NCBI RefSeq assembly: GCF_036568665.1
Contig: NZ_DATCSD010000420.1
Span: forward strand, 1-7,255
DNA from: Ohtaekwangia sp036568665
GTDB lineage: Bacteria > Bacteroidota > Bacteroidia > Cytophagales > Cyclobacteriaceae
Direction of reading: 5' to 3'
DNA: 7,255 bases
The notes under the pieces were generated by a model. It saw only the letters and a program-made list of their open reading frames with translations, made no database searches and had not been told where the DNA came from. The position numbers and the translations under genes were made by a program. This document shows, one piece after another, positions 1-6,588 of the stretch (the stretch's first letter is position 1; each line of letters begins with the position of its first letter).

Positions 1-612
1 GTAAAGCAAAAAGGTGTTGGCGTAAGAATGTCGCTGGGCCCAACCGTTGATTATTTCTTCACTAAAAATATAGCAGCCTCATCCGGCCTCTGGTATACGG
101 TGCGCTCGGTAAATTTATATATGGGCAGCTTGTATAACAGGCCCAACGATCCTAACAGTAAATATTATTCGAAGTCGCGCTATAATGTAACGTACCTGCA
201 GATTCCTGTTACCGGTAAGATATATACCAACATCATGATCAAGAAAATGGCGAAGCTATATTTTCAGGGAGGCGGAACGATCGATATCAAGTTAGCCGAG
301 AAGGCGAAAGACACCGGCCTCAGTTATGGCTCAAACAATTACCTGTATAATACGGCAAATATACCTTCCTATAATAACGATGGTAAAGTATTCAGAACGT
401 TCAACCTCGGATATTACCTGGGTGTGGGTGCGGAGAAATCGCTGGGGAAGAACAAAGCTGTATTTGCCAGTGTAAGCTTTTCGAAAGGGTTGATCCAGAT
501 GCTGCGTCACCTGAATGACCGTGACGACAATGGTGTTCTCAACGACATTTCAAAAACACTGCACGTTCAAACAAGCCAGTTGTCGTTTGAGATCGGTATG
601 AAGTTTTTATAA
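1..612 (+). CDS. Outer-membrane beta-barrel protein, PorT-like (5' partial)
   Basis: This is the C-terminal part of an outer-membrane beta-barrel protein. The frame is open from base 1 with no stop before the ATG at 28, and the residues upstream of that ATG (GVGVRMSLGPTVDYFF) read as a continuing beta strand. The ATG at 28 is therefore probably internal and the true start lies off the left edge. About 203 residues are visible. They show alternating polar and hydrophobic strands, the YLQIPVTGKI block typical of the PorT / outer-membrane-beta-barrel family of Bacteroidota, a glycine-rich strand pair (NLGYYLGVGAE) and a closing strand SFEIGMKFL at the extreme C-terminus. Loops are rich in Asn, Asp and Tyr. 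In this family such proteins sit in the outer membrane; the specific role is unknown, and PorT itself (type IX secretion) is only one member. The pgeF gene follows 40 bp downstream on the same strand and may be co-transcribed. Confidence 0.8.
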   Translation, partial: VKQKGVGVRMSLGPTVDYFFTKNIAASSGLWYTVRSVNLYMGSLYNRPNDPNSKYYSKSRYNVTYLQIPVTGKIYTNIMIKKMAKLYFQGGGTIDIKLAEKAKDTGLSYGSNNYLYNTANIPSYNNDGKVFRTFNLGYYLGVGAEKSLGKNKAVFASVSFSKGLIQMLRHLNDRDDNGVLNDISKTLHVQTSQLSFEIGMKFL

Positions 613-637
613 TATAGAGCTTTGATATAGGAAGAAC

Positions 638-645
638 AGGAGGAG
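638..645 (+). promoter_or_regulatory. Strong Shine-Dalgarno of pgeF
   Basis: The sequence AGGAGGAG lies 7 nt before the ATG at 653 and fixes that start. It stands out because most other genes in this window (the DUF1080 gene, tfoX-like, padR and both permeases) have no well-placed purine-rich site, as is common in Bacteroidota. Confidence 0.75.
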
Positions 646-652
646 TAAGTTC

Positions 653-1426
653 ATGAAGCACGCAACTATCAACGGTCTTAATCTGTGGCAGTTCGATTCG
701 TTCAGTCAGGAGAAATCGATTAAGCATTTTGTAACCCAGCGAAACTCGCATGTAAACGGAAAAGAGTTTACGTTGAGTTACTCCAGTTCTCCCGATAAGG
801 CTTTTGTACAACACAACCGGCATCTGCTGGCAGAGGCGATAGGTGTAGCCGATGAGCATCTATACCTTCCTTCGCAGGTGCACAAAACCAGAGTTGTTCA
901 TGTAACGCGTCATACTACAAAAGACGAATTGATGGAAACAGACGCGTTGATCACCAATGCAAAAGGTCTGTGTATAGCGGTAATGTCGGCCGATTGTGTT
1001 CCGATTATACTATATGATCGTAAGCACAACGCAGTGGCTGCTGTTCACTCCGGCTGGCGCGGAACGGTAGCGCGTATACTCGAGAAAACACTTCACGAGA
1101 TGCATCATGTTTTTGGTACGAAAGGTGAAGACGTGGTAGCCGGTATAGGCCCTTCTGTATCGCAGGATTCGTATGAGGTAGGCGAAGAGGTGGTGGAGGA
1201 GGTTACCAGGGCGTTCGGAAAAAATAGTGGACTATTAATTCCGCAAGCCAACAACAAAGCCAAGCTTGATCTTTGGAAAGCGAACGCAATTCTACTGCGT
1301 GAGTTTGGTGTGAAAGAGAGTGCTATAGAAATAGCTGATTTGTGTACCGTAAAAAATAACGATCATTTCTTCTCCGCCAGAAAGGGCGATGCCGGTCGTT
1401 TTGCAGCCGGTATAGTGCTGGTATAG
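653..1426 (+). CDS. pgeF: Peptidoglycan editing factor PgeF / YfiH, laccase domain
   Basis: A complete 257-residue member of the YfiH/PgeF (COG1496, DUF152, multicopper polyphenol oxidase-like) family, of usual length. The three metal ligands of the family are visible: His77 in QVHK, Cys115 in SADC and His132 in VHSGWRG. Other family blocks are TDALIT (96-101), AGIGP (163-167), YEVGEEV (174-180), DLWKAN (206-211) and the C-terminal DLC (229-231) and FFSARKGDAGRFAAGIVL. The protein is cytoplasmic with no signal peptide. Bacterial homologues have been linked to purine nucleoside phosphorolysis and adenosine deamination, as in the human homologue FAMIN/LACC1, and to preventing misincorporation of the wrong first amino acid into peptidoglycan precursors. 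Which activity dominates here cannot be read from sequence. The start is set by AGGAGGAG 7 nt upstream. It ends 11 bp from the convergent TfoX-domain gene. Confidence 0.93.
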   Translation: MKHATINGLNLWQFDSFSQEKSIKHFVTQRNSHVNGKEFTLSYSSSPDKAFVQHNRHLLAEAIGVADEHLYLPSQVHKTRVVHVTRHTTKDELMETDALITNAKGLCIAVMSADCVPIILYDRKHNAVAAVHSGWRGTVARILEKTLHEMHHVFGTKGEDVVAGIGPSVSQDSYEVGEEVVEEVTRAFGKNSGLLIPQANNKAKLDLWKANAILLREFGVKESAIEIADLCTVKNNDHFFSARKGDAGRFAAGIVLV

Positions 1427-1437
1427 TTTAGAGCTAT

Positions 1438-1812
1438 CTATAGTTTACTTCGTTTTTTTGCTGGTGATTTTTTCTTTGGTTTCTTCGATGCCTTTGCTTC
1501 TTGGTTGAATGCCAGCGCAAGACCGATCCAGTAATCAAAATCTTTCTTTGCTTTTATAGCATCCTGGTTTACAAAAACAAAACCTTTCATGTTGCGACCG
1601 TTGTGAATCATCGGTCTGCAGCCCGTGCGTTCCAGCGCTTCTTCATATACATCCGGCCCTACGCGGCATAACATTTCTTCATCGTTCACGCAAACACACA
1701 TCTTGCCATTGACCATAAAGCACATGCCGCTGAACATTTTCTTCTCTTCAATTTTGCGTACATCGATCAATGCTTCGCGTACTCGGTTTGCCAGCTTTTC
1801 GTTAACAGCCAT
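1438..1812 (-). CDS. TfoX/Sxy N-terminal domain protein
   Basis: A 124-residue protein made of a single TfoX N-terminal domain (about residues 5-105) and a lysine-rich tail. Recognisable family blocks are KKMFSGMCFMVNGKMCV (24-40, the MFGG..F..NGKM-like core), an LCRVGPDVYEEAL segment (48-60), and MKGFVFV (75-81) followed by a helix with YWIGLALAF (94-102). The last roughly 18 residues (KASKKPKKKSPAKKRSKL) are strongly basic and may bind nucleic acid. TfoX/Sxy regulates competence in Gammaproteobacteria, but stand-alone N-terminal domains of this size are widespread in Bacteroidota with no proven competence role, so the gene symbol is withheld. The Cys residues at 31, 39, 41, 49 and 65 are conspicuous for a small cytoplasmic protein. 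No Shine-Dalgarno is visible. The gene is convergent with pgeF and divergent from the DUF1080 gene across 196 bp. Confidence 0.85.
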   Translation of the reverse strand: MAVNEKLANRVREALIDVRKIEEKKMFSGMCFMVNGKMCVCVNDEEMLCRVGPDVYEEALERTGCRPMIHNGRNMKGFVFVNQDAIKAKKDFDYWIGLALAFNQEAKASKKPKKKSPAKKRSKL

Positions 1813-1950
1813 AGGAATGATTTTTTATTTGTGAAGATAATCTGCGGCAGCCATACGAAGATACGTTTTTGCTGCCAGGAAGTTTACCGTGAATAATAGT
1901 TCGTGCTGTTAAGAACGATAACTTTTACATATATATCCTGATTTACATTT

Positions 1951-1958
1951 TTCCTTTG
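1951..1958 (+). promoter_or_regulatory. Possible Bacteroidota -7 element for DUF1080 gene
   Basis: TTCCTTTG matches the Bacteroidota -7 consensus TAnnTTTG at all but one fixed position and lies 50 bp before the start codon, a plausible leader length. The -33 partner is poor: only TTTTA around 1923-1927, with spacing longer than usual. This is a weak candidate. The rest of the 196-bp gap (1813-2008) is AT-rich around 1921-1957 and shows no hairpin terminator or small gene. Confidence 0.25.
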
Positions 1959-2008
1959 TAACTTTTCGATGGTGTTACGGGTCGGTATACAATCTTAAAC
2001 CATACGTC

Positions 2009-2698
2009 ATGAAAAAAATCTTGTTATCAGTTGTTGCAACGGTAGGGCTGCTGTCGGTGCAGCAGGTACTAGCTCAATCAAAAAGTTTATTTAACGGAAA
2101 AGATCTGGCAGGCTGGCACGCCGATGTGCCGGAGATGGATAATAATCCGGCAGTGAAAAGTCCGTTCATTGTTCGTAAAGGTATGCTGGTAAGTCTGGGT
2201 AAACCTGGCGGACATCTTATTACCGACTCAGTATATCAAAACTATCGCCTCGAAGTACAATATCGTTTTGCCGGAACGCCCGGTAACTGTGGTGTGCTGG
2301 TGCATGCATCCACACCGCGGGCGCTATATGGTATGTTTCCCAAATCACTCGAAGTACAAATGCAGCACAATGATGCCGGTGATTTCTGGTGCATTGAAGA
2401 AGATATTACAGTTCCGGATATGGAGAAGAGACGCGGACCGAAAGAGCAATGGGGAGTAAATGGCGATAAGAAAAGAAGAATTATAAACCTGACCGATGGC
2501 TCAGAGAAACCGGTAGGTGAATGGAACACCATGATTATAGAATGTGTAGGCGATGCTATAAAAGTATGGGTAAACGGAGACCTGGTAAACTATGGCACCA
2601 AGTGCACAACTACCAAAGGGCAGATTGCATTGCAGGCTGAGGGTTCGGAAGTAGAGTTTAGAAAGATCGTGCTTACACCCATTACATCATTGCATTGA
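2009..2698 (+). CDS. Secreted 3-keto-disaccharide hydrolase (DUF1080) family protein
   Basis: A complete 229-residue protein. Residues 1-22 are a Sec signal peptide (MKK, then a hydrophobic stretch, ending VLA before Gln23) for signal peptidase I. There is no lipobox Cys, so the mature protein is probably periplasmic and soluble. The rest is one DUF1080 / 3-keto-disaccharide hydrolase domain with a concanavalin-like jelly-roll fold. Signature blocks are SLFNGKDLAGWHAD (26-39), YRLEVQYRF (79-87), NCGVLVHAS (93-101), SLEVQMQHNDAGDFW (113-127), GEWNTMIIECVGDAIKVWVNG (170-190) and GQIALQAEGSEVEFRKI (204-220). Family members act on 3-keto sugars or glycosides or related glycans; the substrate here is unknown. 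No oxidoreductase of the 3-keto-sugar pathway is in the window, so the metabolic partner genes are elsewhere. No Shine-Dalgarno is seen. The AraC-family gene lies 108 bp downstream on the same strand, but that distance does not argue strongly for an operon. Confidence 0.9.
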   Translation: MKKILLSVVATVGLLSVQQVLAQSKSLFNGKDLAGWHADVPEMDNNPAVKSPFIVRKGMLVSLGKPGGHLITDSVYQNYRLEVQYRFAGTPGNCGVLVHASTPRALYGMFPKSLEVQMQHNDAGDFWCIEEDITVPDMEKRRGPKEQWGVNGDKKRRIINLTDGSEKPVGEWNTMIIECVGDAIKVWVNGDLVNYGTKCTTTKGQIALQAEGSEVEFRKIVLTPITSLH

Positions 2699-2794
2699 TT
2701 GGCTATATATAGTTGCCGGTTAAATGCATAGATGGCCAGTCGTTTATTTTCGGGCTACTTCTCCAACTTGTATCGGGGCTGATCCGTTAAGTAT

Positions 2795-2799
2795 AGGAG
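2795..2799 (+). promoter_or_regulatory. Shine-Dalgarno of the AraC-family gene
   Basis: AGGAG lies 7 nt before the ATG at 2807 and supports that start. It is one of only two well-placed ribosome binding sites in the window. Confidence 0.6.
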
Positions 2800-2806
2800 T
2801 ATAATT

Positions 2807-3577
2807 ATGAACGTTAAGAATTTTTTCCCTTCTGCGCAGTTGCAGCCATTTGTGAAGAGCTTCACGATAATAGAAAGTGAAGGAGGTATGCAGAATCGTA
2901 TACTGCCGGATGCTTCCATTATTATGGCGTTCAGCTTACAGGGGAAGATCAGCTATGCAGATGATAACGTTCATACCATTATACCTTCATCGGCTATTAC
3001 GGGATTGAAGCGATCGTACCGCATGGTAACATATCCGGAGAAGGGGGCAGTGTTATTAGTGAAATTTACAGAAGCAGGCGCTACAGCTTTTTTTGATATT
3101 CCCTTGCATGAGTTTTTTAATGAAACGATAGCACTCGATGCTTTTTTGAAACAACCTAAAGTTTCGCAGGTAAATGAACAATTGATTGAAGCGAAGACGG
3201 ATGCCGAACGCGTTACCATTGTGGAGAATTTTTTATATTCACTTTATAAGGAACGCACAAAAGATCGCCTGGTATATTCGGCTGTGCAACAGATTGTAAA
3301 TAACCAGGGCAATATACGCATACACGATCTGCTCGCATCGCTCGACATTAGTCAGGATCCGTTTGAGAAAAGATTTCGCAAAGCTATAGGAGCATCGCCC
3401 AAACAGTTCGCAGAAATAGTACGGCTGCGGGCGCTCATATCACAACATGCCAATGCCGAAAGCCTTACCGACCTCGCCTTTTCATTTGGCTATTTTGATC
3501 AGGCGCATTTCATCAAGAGCTTCAAGTCATTTACAGGTCAGCCACCCAGGCAATTCTTTCAATCGAAATTCTGGTAG
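2807..3577 (+). CDS. AraC-family transcriptional regulator
   Basis: A complete 256-residue cytoplasmic DNA-binding regulator. The N-terminal part (about 1-145) looks like the DUF6597-type sensor domain common in Bacteroidota AraC proteins: LQPFVKSFTIIE (12-23), ILPDASIIMAF (32-42) in the place of the usual ILPDG...I.F block, and a TGLKRSYRM segment (65-73) in the predicted beta barrel. The C-terminal part carries the two helix-turn-helix motifs of the AraC/XylS domain: the first at about 171-201 (IHDLLASLDISQDPFEKRFRK, then GASPKQF) and the second at about 219-250 (LTDLAFSFGYFDQAHFIKSF, then TGQPPRQF). The second, with GYFDQAHF-KSFK, is a very good match to the family signature. The effector and regulon are unknown. 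It may act on the adjacent DUF1080 gene, but nothing in the sequence shows this. It converges on the permease gene with 27 bp between stops. Confidence 0.92.
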   Translation: MNVKNFFPSAQLQPFVKSFTIIESEGGMQNRILPDASIIMAFSLQGKISYADDNVHTIIPSSAITGLKRSYRMVTYPEKGAVLLVKFTEAGATAFFDIPLHEFFNETIALDAFLKQPKVSQVNEQLIEAKTDAERVTIVENFLYSLYKERTKDRLVYSAVQQIVNNQGNIRIHDLLASLDISQDPFEKRFRKAIGASPKQFAEIVRLRALISQHANAESLTDLAFSFGYFDQAHFIKSFKSFTGQPPRQFFQSKFW

Positions 3578-3588
3578 TCAGTAAACTA

Positions 3589-3603
3589 TATAGTATAGTA
3601 TAG
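3589..3603. repeat. (TATAG)3 tandem repeat in convergent gap
   Basis: Three perfect copies of TATAG lie between the AraC stop (3577) and the permease stop (minus strand, 3605-3607). The CTATA starting at 3586 could pair with the last TATAG, but such an A/T stem is too weak to call a terminator. The repeat is short and fits the general richness of TATA words in this window. Confidence 0.7.
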
Positions 3604-3604
3604 A

Positions 3605-6013
3605 TCACTGGTCGCGTAAACTCCTGGCAGGATTGGCAAGTGCAGCGCGAATCGACTGACCGGCAATAGTGAGTAATGTAGCGGCCAGCACAATTATACC
3701 GGGTAACACAATCATCCACCATTGAATGGTAATTTTATAGGCAAACTCCTGCAGCCAGGTATACATCAGGTAATATGCCAGCGGAAAAGCAAAGACACAG
3801 CTTATCGCAATAAGCCTTACATAGCTGGATGAAAGCATTACCAGTATATTCCACACAGAAGCGCCCAACACTTTGCGCACACCAATTTCCTTGGTGCGTT
3901 TTACCATCGCGAGCGAAGCCATACCAAACAAACCCAGACAGGCTACAGTCATGGAAATAACACTGAAGAGATTGAGCAGTTTGCCAAACAGCTCGTCCGA
4001 ACGATATTGTTCTTCGAAGAAGTGATCCATGAAATAGTATATGAACTGATCATTAGGGTAATGCTTGTGCCATATTTTTTCCAGCGCCTGCAGATAATCT
4101 CCTTGTCGCGATTGTACCTGGAAAGAATAGTAGCCATACTCATGTGGATGGTGATAGTAGAATACGATCGGATCAACCGGCTTGCGTAAAGATTCATGAT
4201 GATAATCTTTCCATATACCAATAATAGTAACAGGCTTATGCTCACTGGTGAGTATAGAAGTATTTACGGCATCGGTTGGATTAGTATAGCCCAGCGCGCG
4301 TGCAGCCGTCTCGTTGATCATGCAGGTGTTGCCAAACTCTTTCTCGCGAAAATTTCGTCCGGCAGTTAACGTCATGCTGAACGTTTCCTGGTAACCTTCA
4401 TCAATCCACATGATCCAGAACGATTGCTTCTTTTCATTGGCAGAGCCCACGGCATGAACACCTTCATCGTGAAAGCGTATTTCTTCTCCCGGTATATTCA
4501 TGGAAGCTGTGCCCGATTTAAAGGCAGCCAGTTGCAGTACTTCTGCACGGAAAGAAGTATACCGGCTATAGCGCAGTGAGTCAGAATTGGTAGAGGCCGG
4601 TGCACGCAACGTGATCGTGCCGCGGGCATTGAACCCCGAGTCAAACGCCTGCATATAGGCAATCTGTCGCCCCGCTATAATGGTTATACCGACAATAGCA
4701 ACGGCTAAAAACAACTGAAACATCATAAGTCCCTGGTGAAGTATACCGGCTCTTCCTTTACCACTGCCTAATTTATTTTTCAGGATTAAGGAAGGCTTGA
4801 ACTTCGACATGAAATGGGCCGGGTAGAATGCTACCAGCGTTGTGCCTGCTACAAACGCAGCCAGGTATAGCAGCCAGGTTATATGGGTAACAGGCGAGAA
4901 GGTAACGCGGGTGAAAAGTATACCCGAGAGCGGCCCCGTAAATATAGTATACAGTATGAAGCCTATACTGAATGTAGTGAGCGAAAGTATACAGGCTTCC
5001 AGTAGAAATTGCCCGCTGATAGCAAAGCGCGAAGCACCGAAAACTTTTCGCACGCCAATCTCATCCGCCCGTTCAAGCGAACGCGCCAATGAAAGATTAA
5101 TATAGTTGATCCAGGCAGCCACCAGTATAAACACCGCCAGCGAGATCAAAGCATAGAGCAACATTCGGTTTACAGTTGGCTTCACTTCTCCCGATAAACC
5201 GGGAAGTGTGTGTAGCTCTTCGTACGGACGTAATTCATAACGACCGGTGTGGCCGCGCTTCTCAAGTGTGGTGATGTGCTCTTTGGCCATGACCGACAAA
5301 GCATTGTTGATGGCCTCTATATCCGTAGCATGTTCACGAAGTTTAACGAAGGTGAAGGTCCACGGAGAGTTGAAGTCACCGTCTTTTGATATCCAGCCAT
5401 AGTAAGGCATGGTTGACCATGACAGCAAAAAATCAAAATCGAGCGAGCTGTTCTTGGGTACGTCTTCAAATATACCGGTTACGGTAAAGGGTAAACGCTC
5501 GTTGAAGTATAGTATCTTCCCGATAGGATCTTTATCACCAAAATATACTTTCGCTTGCGACTGCGAGATCATAACGGCATTAGGAGGCGTGAGCGATTTA
5601 TCAGCAGAGCCGCTGATGATCTTCAGGTTAAACACTTTGAAGAATGAGCTATCGGCAAACAACATATTCTGATCTACCAGCCGAACATCTTCTGTGAACA
5701 CAAAAGCTTTTTCATTATATACCCTCGTCACTGCTTCAATCTGCGGCACGTAGCTGGCGGCTAACAGGGCGGTGCGATCGTGCGTGCGAGCACTTTGCAA
5801 TACCGGTTGTCCTTGCTGATATTCATAGTAGTCGATGCGGTATATCTTGTCGCCATCTGCATAAAATGTATCGTAACTGAATTGATATTTTACATAGCCG
5901 ATCAGCGCAAGAAAAACAGCAATGCTCACAGAAAGTCCGATCACATTGATGATGGTAAATAATTTATTGCGGAGAAGATTCCGAACGGCTGTGTTCCAAT
6001 AGTGCTTCAGCAT
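3605..6013 (-). CDS. ABC transporter permease, FtsX/MacB type, full length
   Basis: A complete 802-residue inner-membrane permease with the duplicated architecture common in Bacteroidota. The order is: an N-terminal RNLLRNKLFTIINVIGL segment leading into TM1 (about 19-42); a large periplasmic MacB-like domain (about 45-280); TM2-TM4 (about 284-308, 332-358, 376-398); TM5 (about 428-448); a second periplasmic domain (about 450-675); and TM6-TM8 (about 680-702, 730-751, 765-787). After TM2 and after TM6 sits the same cytoplasmic coupling motif, EIGVRKVFGAS (318-328) and EIGVRKVLGAS (709-719), which marks the two FtsX domains. It ends with NPARSLR, the usual family C-terminus. FtsX/MacB permeases act mechanically on periplasmic or lipid substrates, driven by a separate cytoplasmic ATPase; no ATPase gene is in the window. 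The start follows from alignment with the divergent paralogue (MLKHYWNTAVRN versus MYKHYLVVALRN). No Shine-Dalgarno is visible. It is divergent from padR and convergent with the AraC-family gene. Confidence 0.93.
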   Translation of the reverse strand: MLKHYWNTAVRNLLRNKLFTIINVIGLSVSIAVFLALIGYVKYQFSYDTFYADGDKIYRIDYYEYQQGQPVLQSARTHDRTALLAASYVPQIEAVTRVYNEKAFVFTEDVRLVDQNMLFADSSFFKVFNLKIISGSADKSLTPPNAVMISQSQAKVYFGDKDPIGKILYFNERLPFTVTGIFEDVPKNSSLDFDFLLSWSTMPYYGWISKDGDFNSPWTFTFVKLREHATDIEAINNALSVMAKEHITTLEKRGHTGRYELRPYEELHTLPGLSGEVKPTVNRMLLYALISLAVFILVAAWINYINLSLARSLERADEIGVRKVFGASRFAISGQFLLEACILSLTTFSIGFILYTIFTGPLSGILFTRVTFSPVTHITWLLYLAAFVAGTTLVAFYPAHFMSKFKPSLILKNKLGSGKGRAGILHQGLMMFQLFLAVAIVGITIIAGRQIAYMQAFDSGFNARGTITLRAPASTNSDSLRYSRYTSFRAEVLQLAAFKSGTASMNIPGEEIRFHDEGVHAVGSANEKKQSFWIMWIDEGYQETFSMTLTAGRNFREKEFGNTCMINETAARALGYTNPTDAVNTSILTSEHKPVTIIGIWKDYHHESLRKPVDPIVFYYHHPHEYGYYSFQVQSRQGDYLQALEKIWHKHYPNDQFIYYFMDHFFEEQYRSDELFGKLLNLFSVISMTVACLGLFGMASLAMVKRTKEIGVRKVLGASVWNILVMLSSSYVRLIAISCVFAFPLAYYLMYTWLQEFAYKITIQWWMIVLPGIIVLAATLLTIAGQSIRAALANPARSLRDQ

Positions 6014-6172
6014 AGGCGTGTTTACAGAATAGTAATATTAAGCAATTTATAAACGTGCACCTCGCTTCGTTACATGAATGGAGCATCGGTATGCATCTGA
6101 TGTATCTCTCCGGTCGCGGACGTATGTGTATTGTTTCCGGACGTTTCCCTTGCAGCGATAGTATCTGAATGG

Positions 6173-6222
6173 TTGAAATCAAATCGGAAATCAATTTTTT
6201 GATGTGGCAGATTATTTGATCA
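6173..6222. promoter_or_regulatory. Possible operator cluster of ATCAA/TTGAT half-sites
   Basis: Four related 5-mers lie in 43 bp: ATCAA at 6178-6182 and 6190-6194, and its complement TTGAT at 6199-6203 and 6216-6220. The inner pair forms an inverted repeat with a 4-nt spacer. GAAATCAA is repeated exactly at 6175-6182 and 6187-6194, 12 bp apart. TTGA/TCAA (6173-6182) and TGATCA (6217-6222) are further dyads. The position, about 30-80 bp before padR and in the gap shared with the divergent permease, suits a PadR or promoter-proximal operator. The local AT-richness makes chance occurrence quite possible. Confidence 0.3.
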
Positions 6223-6252
6223 GCAAAAGTGGAGTAAATAAAAATTGTATAC

Positions 6253-6588
6253 ATGAAACGAAGCTATCTCGGAGAATTTGAAGAGATCGTATTGCTGGTG
6301 GTTGTGCTCCTGGATGGAGAGGCCTACGGTGTAAATATCACACACGAGATCATTGAACAAACCAATCGGCAGGTGCGGCTAAACCAGGTACATGCCGCGC
6401 TGCTGCGGCTGGAAGATAAAGGTATGATACGCTCGCGTATGGGCGATCCTACACCCGAACGTGGCGGCAGACGCAAGCGAATATTTTCAGTTACTGCCTA
6501 TGGGCAACAGACGCTGCGCGATATACAGGAAGTTCGCATCAATCTTTGGAACCTGTTGCCATCTTCCATGAAACCCACTGGTATATGA
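6253..6588 (+). CDS. PadR-family transcriptional regulator
   Basis: A complete 111-residue winged-helix regulator of the short PadR type that accompanies FtsX-like permeases. The opening MKRSYLGEFEEIVLLVVVLL (1-20) and EAYGVNITHEI (23-33) form the first helices. NQVHAALLRLEDKGMIRSRM (44-63) covers the recognition helix, and ERGGRRKRIFSVTAYG (69-84) is the beta wing. The C-terminal helix (85-101) would be the dimer contact. PadR proteins normally repress neighbouring transport genes. The ATG at 6253 is chosen because the protein then begins exactly as its family does, and an in-frame stop lies at 6235-6237. The nearest GGAG (6231-6234) is 18 nt away, too far to be a normal ribosome binding site. 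The stop codon overlaps the ATG of the next gene (ATGA), so the two are translationally coupled. It is divergent from the 802-residue permease across 239 bp. Confidence 0.92.
   Translation: MKRSYLGEFEEIVLLVVVLLDGEAYGVNITHEIIEQTNRQVRLNQVHAALLRLEDKGMIRSRMGDPTPERGGRRKRIFSVTAYGQQTLRDIQEVRINLWNLLPSSMKPTGI

Noticed and set aside
28..30. ATG at 28 as the real start of the beta-barrel gene
   Set aside because: The frame is open back to base 1, the upstream residues continue a beta strand, and there is no signal peptide after this ATG, which an outer-membrane protein needs.
539..859. Minus-strand open frame across the barrel/pgeF junction
   Set aside because: It lies antisense to two well-supported genes and its product has no recognisable domain.
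2701..2717. GGC...GCC hairpin after the DUF1080 stop as terminator
   Set aside because: Only three G/C pairs, with a mismatch next to them and no T-run; the CTATATATAG palindrome inside is a composition effect.
2745..2752. TATTTTCG as -7 box for the AraC-family gene
   Set aside because: One mismatch to the consensus, but no TTTG at the expected distance upstream; the nearest TTG is 29 bp away.
6117..6144. CGGACGT repeated at 6117-6123 and 6138-6144, 21 bp apart
   Set aside because: Spacing of two helical turns is attractive, but about one or two 7-bp repeats are expected by chance in a 239-bp gap and the flanks do not match.
6198..6218. Possible TTTG / TAnnTTTG promoter for padR
   Set aside because: The downstream box (ATTATTTG) misses both leading bases and the two boxes are only 9 bp apart, far less than the usual 19-21.
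6246..6253. TGTATACA palindrome touching the padR start codon
   Set aside because: An 8-bp A/T-rich palindrome in a window full of TATA words; not distinctive enough to call an operator.
5964..6254. Open frame on the minus strand covering the whole divergent gap (96 codons)
   Set aside because: It overlaps the first codons of the 802-residue permease in another frame, its product resembles no family I know, and its start is the complement of the padR start region. It would leave no room for promoters.
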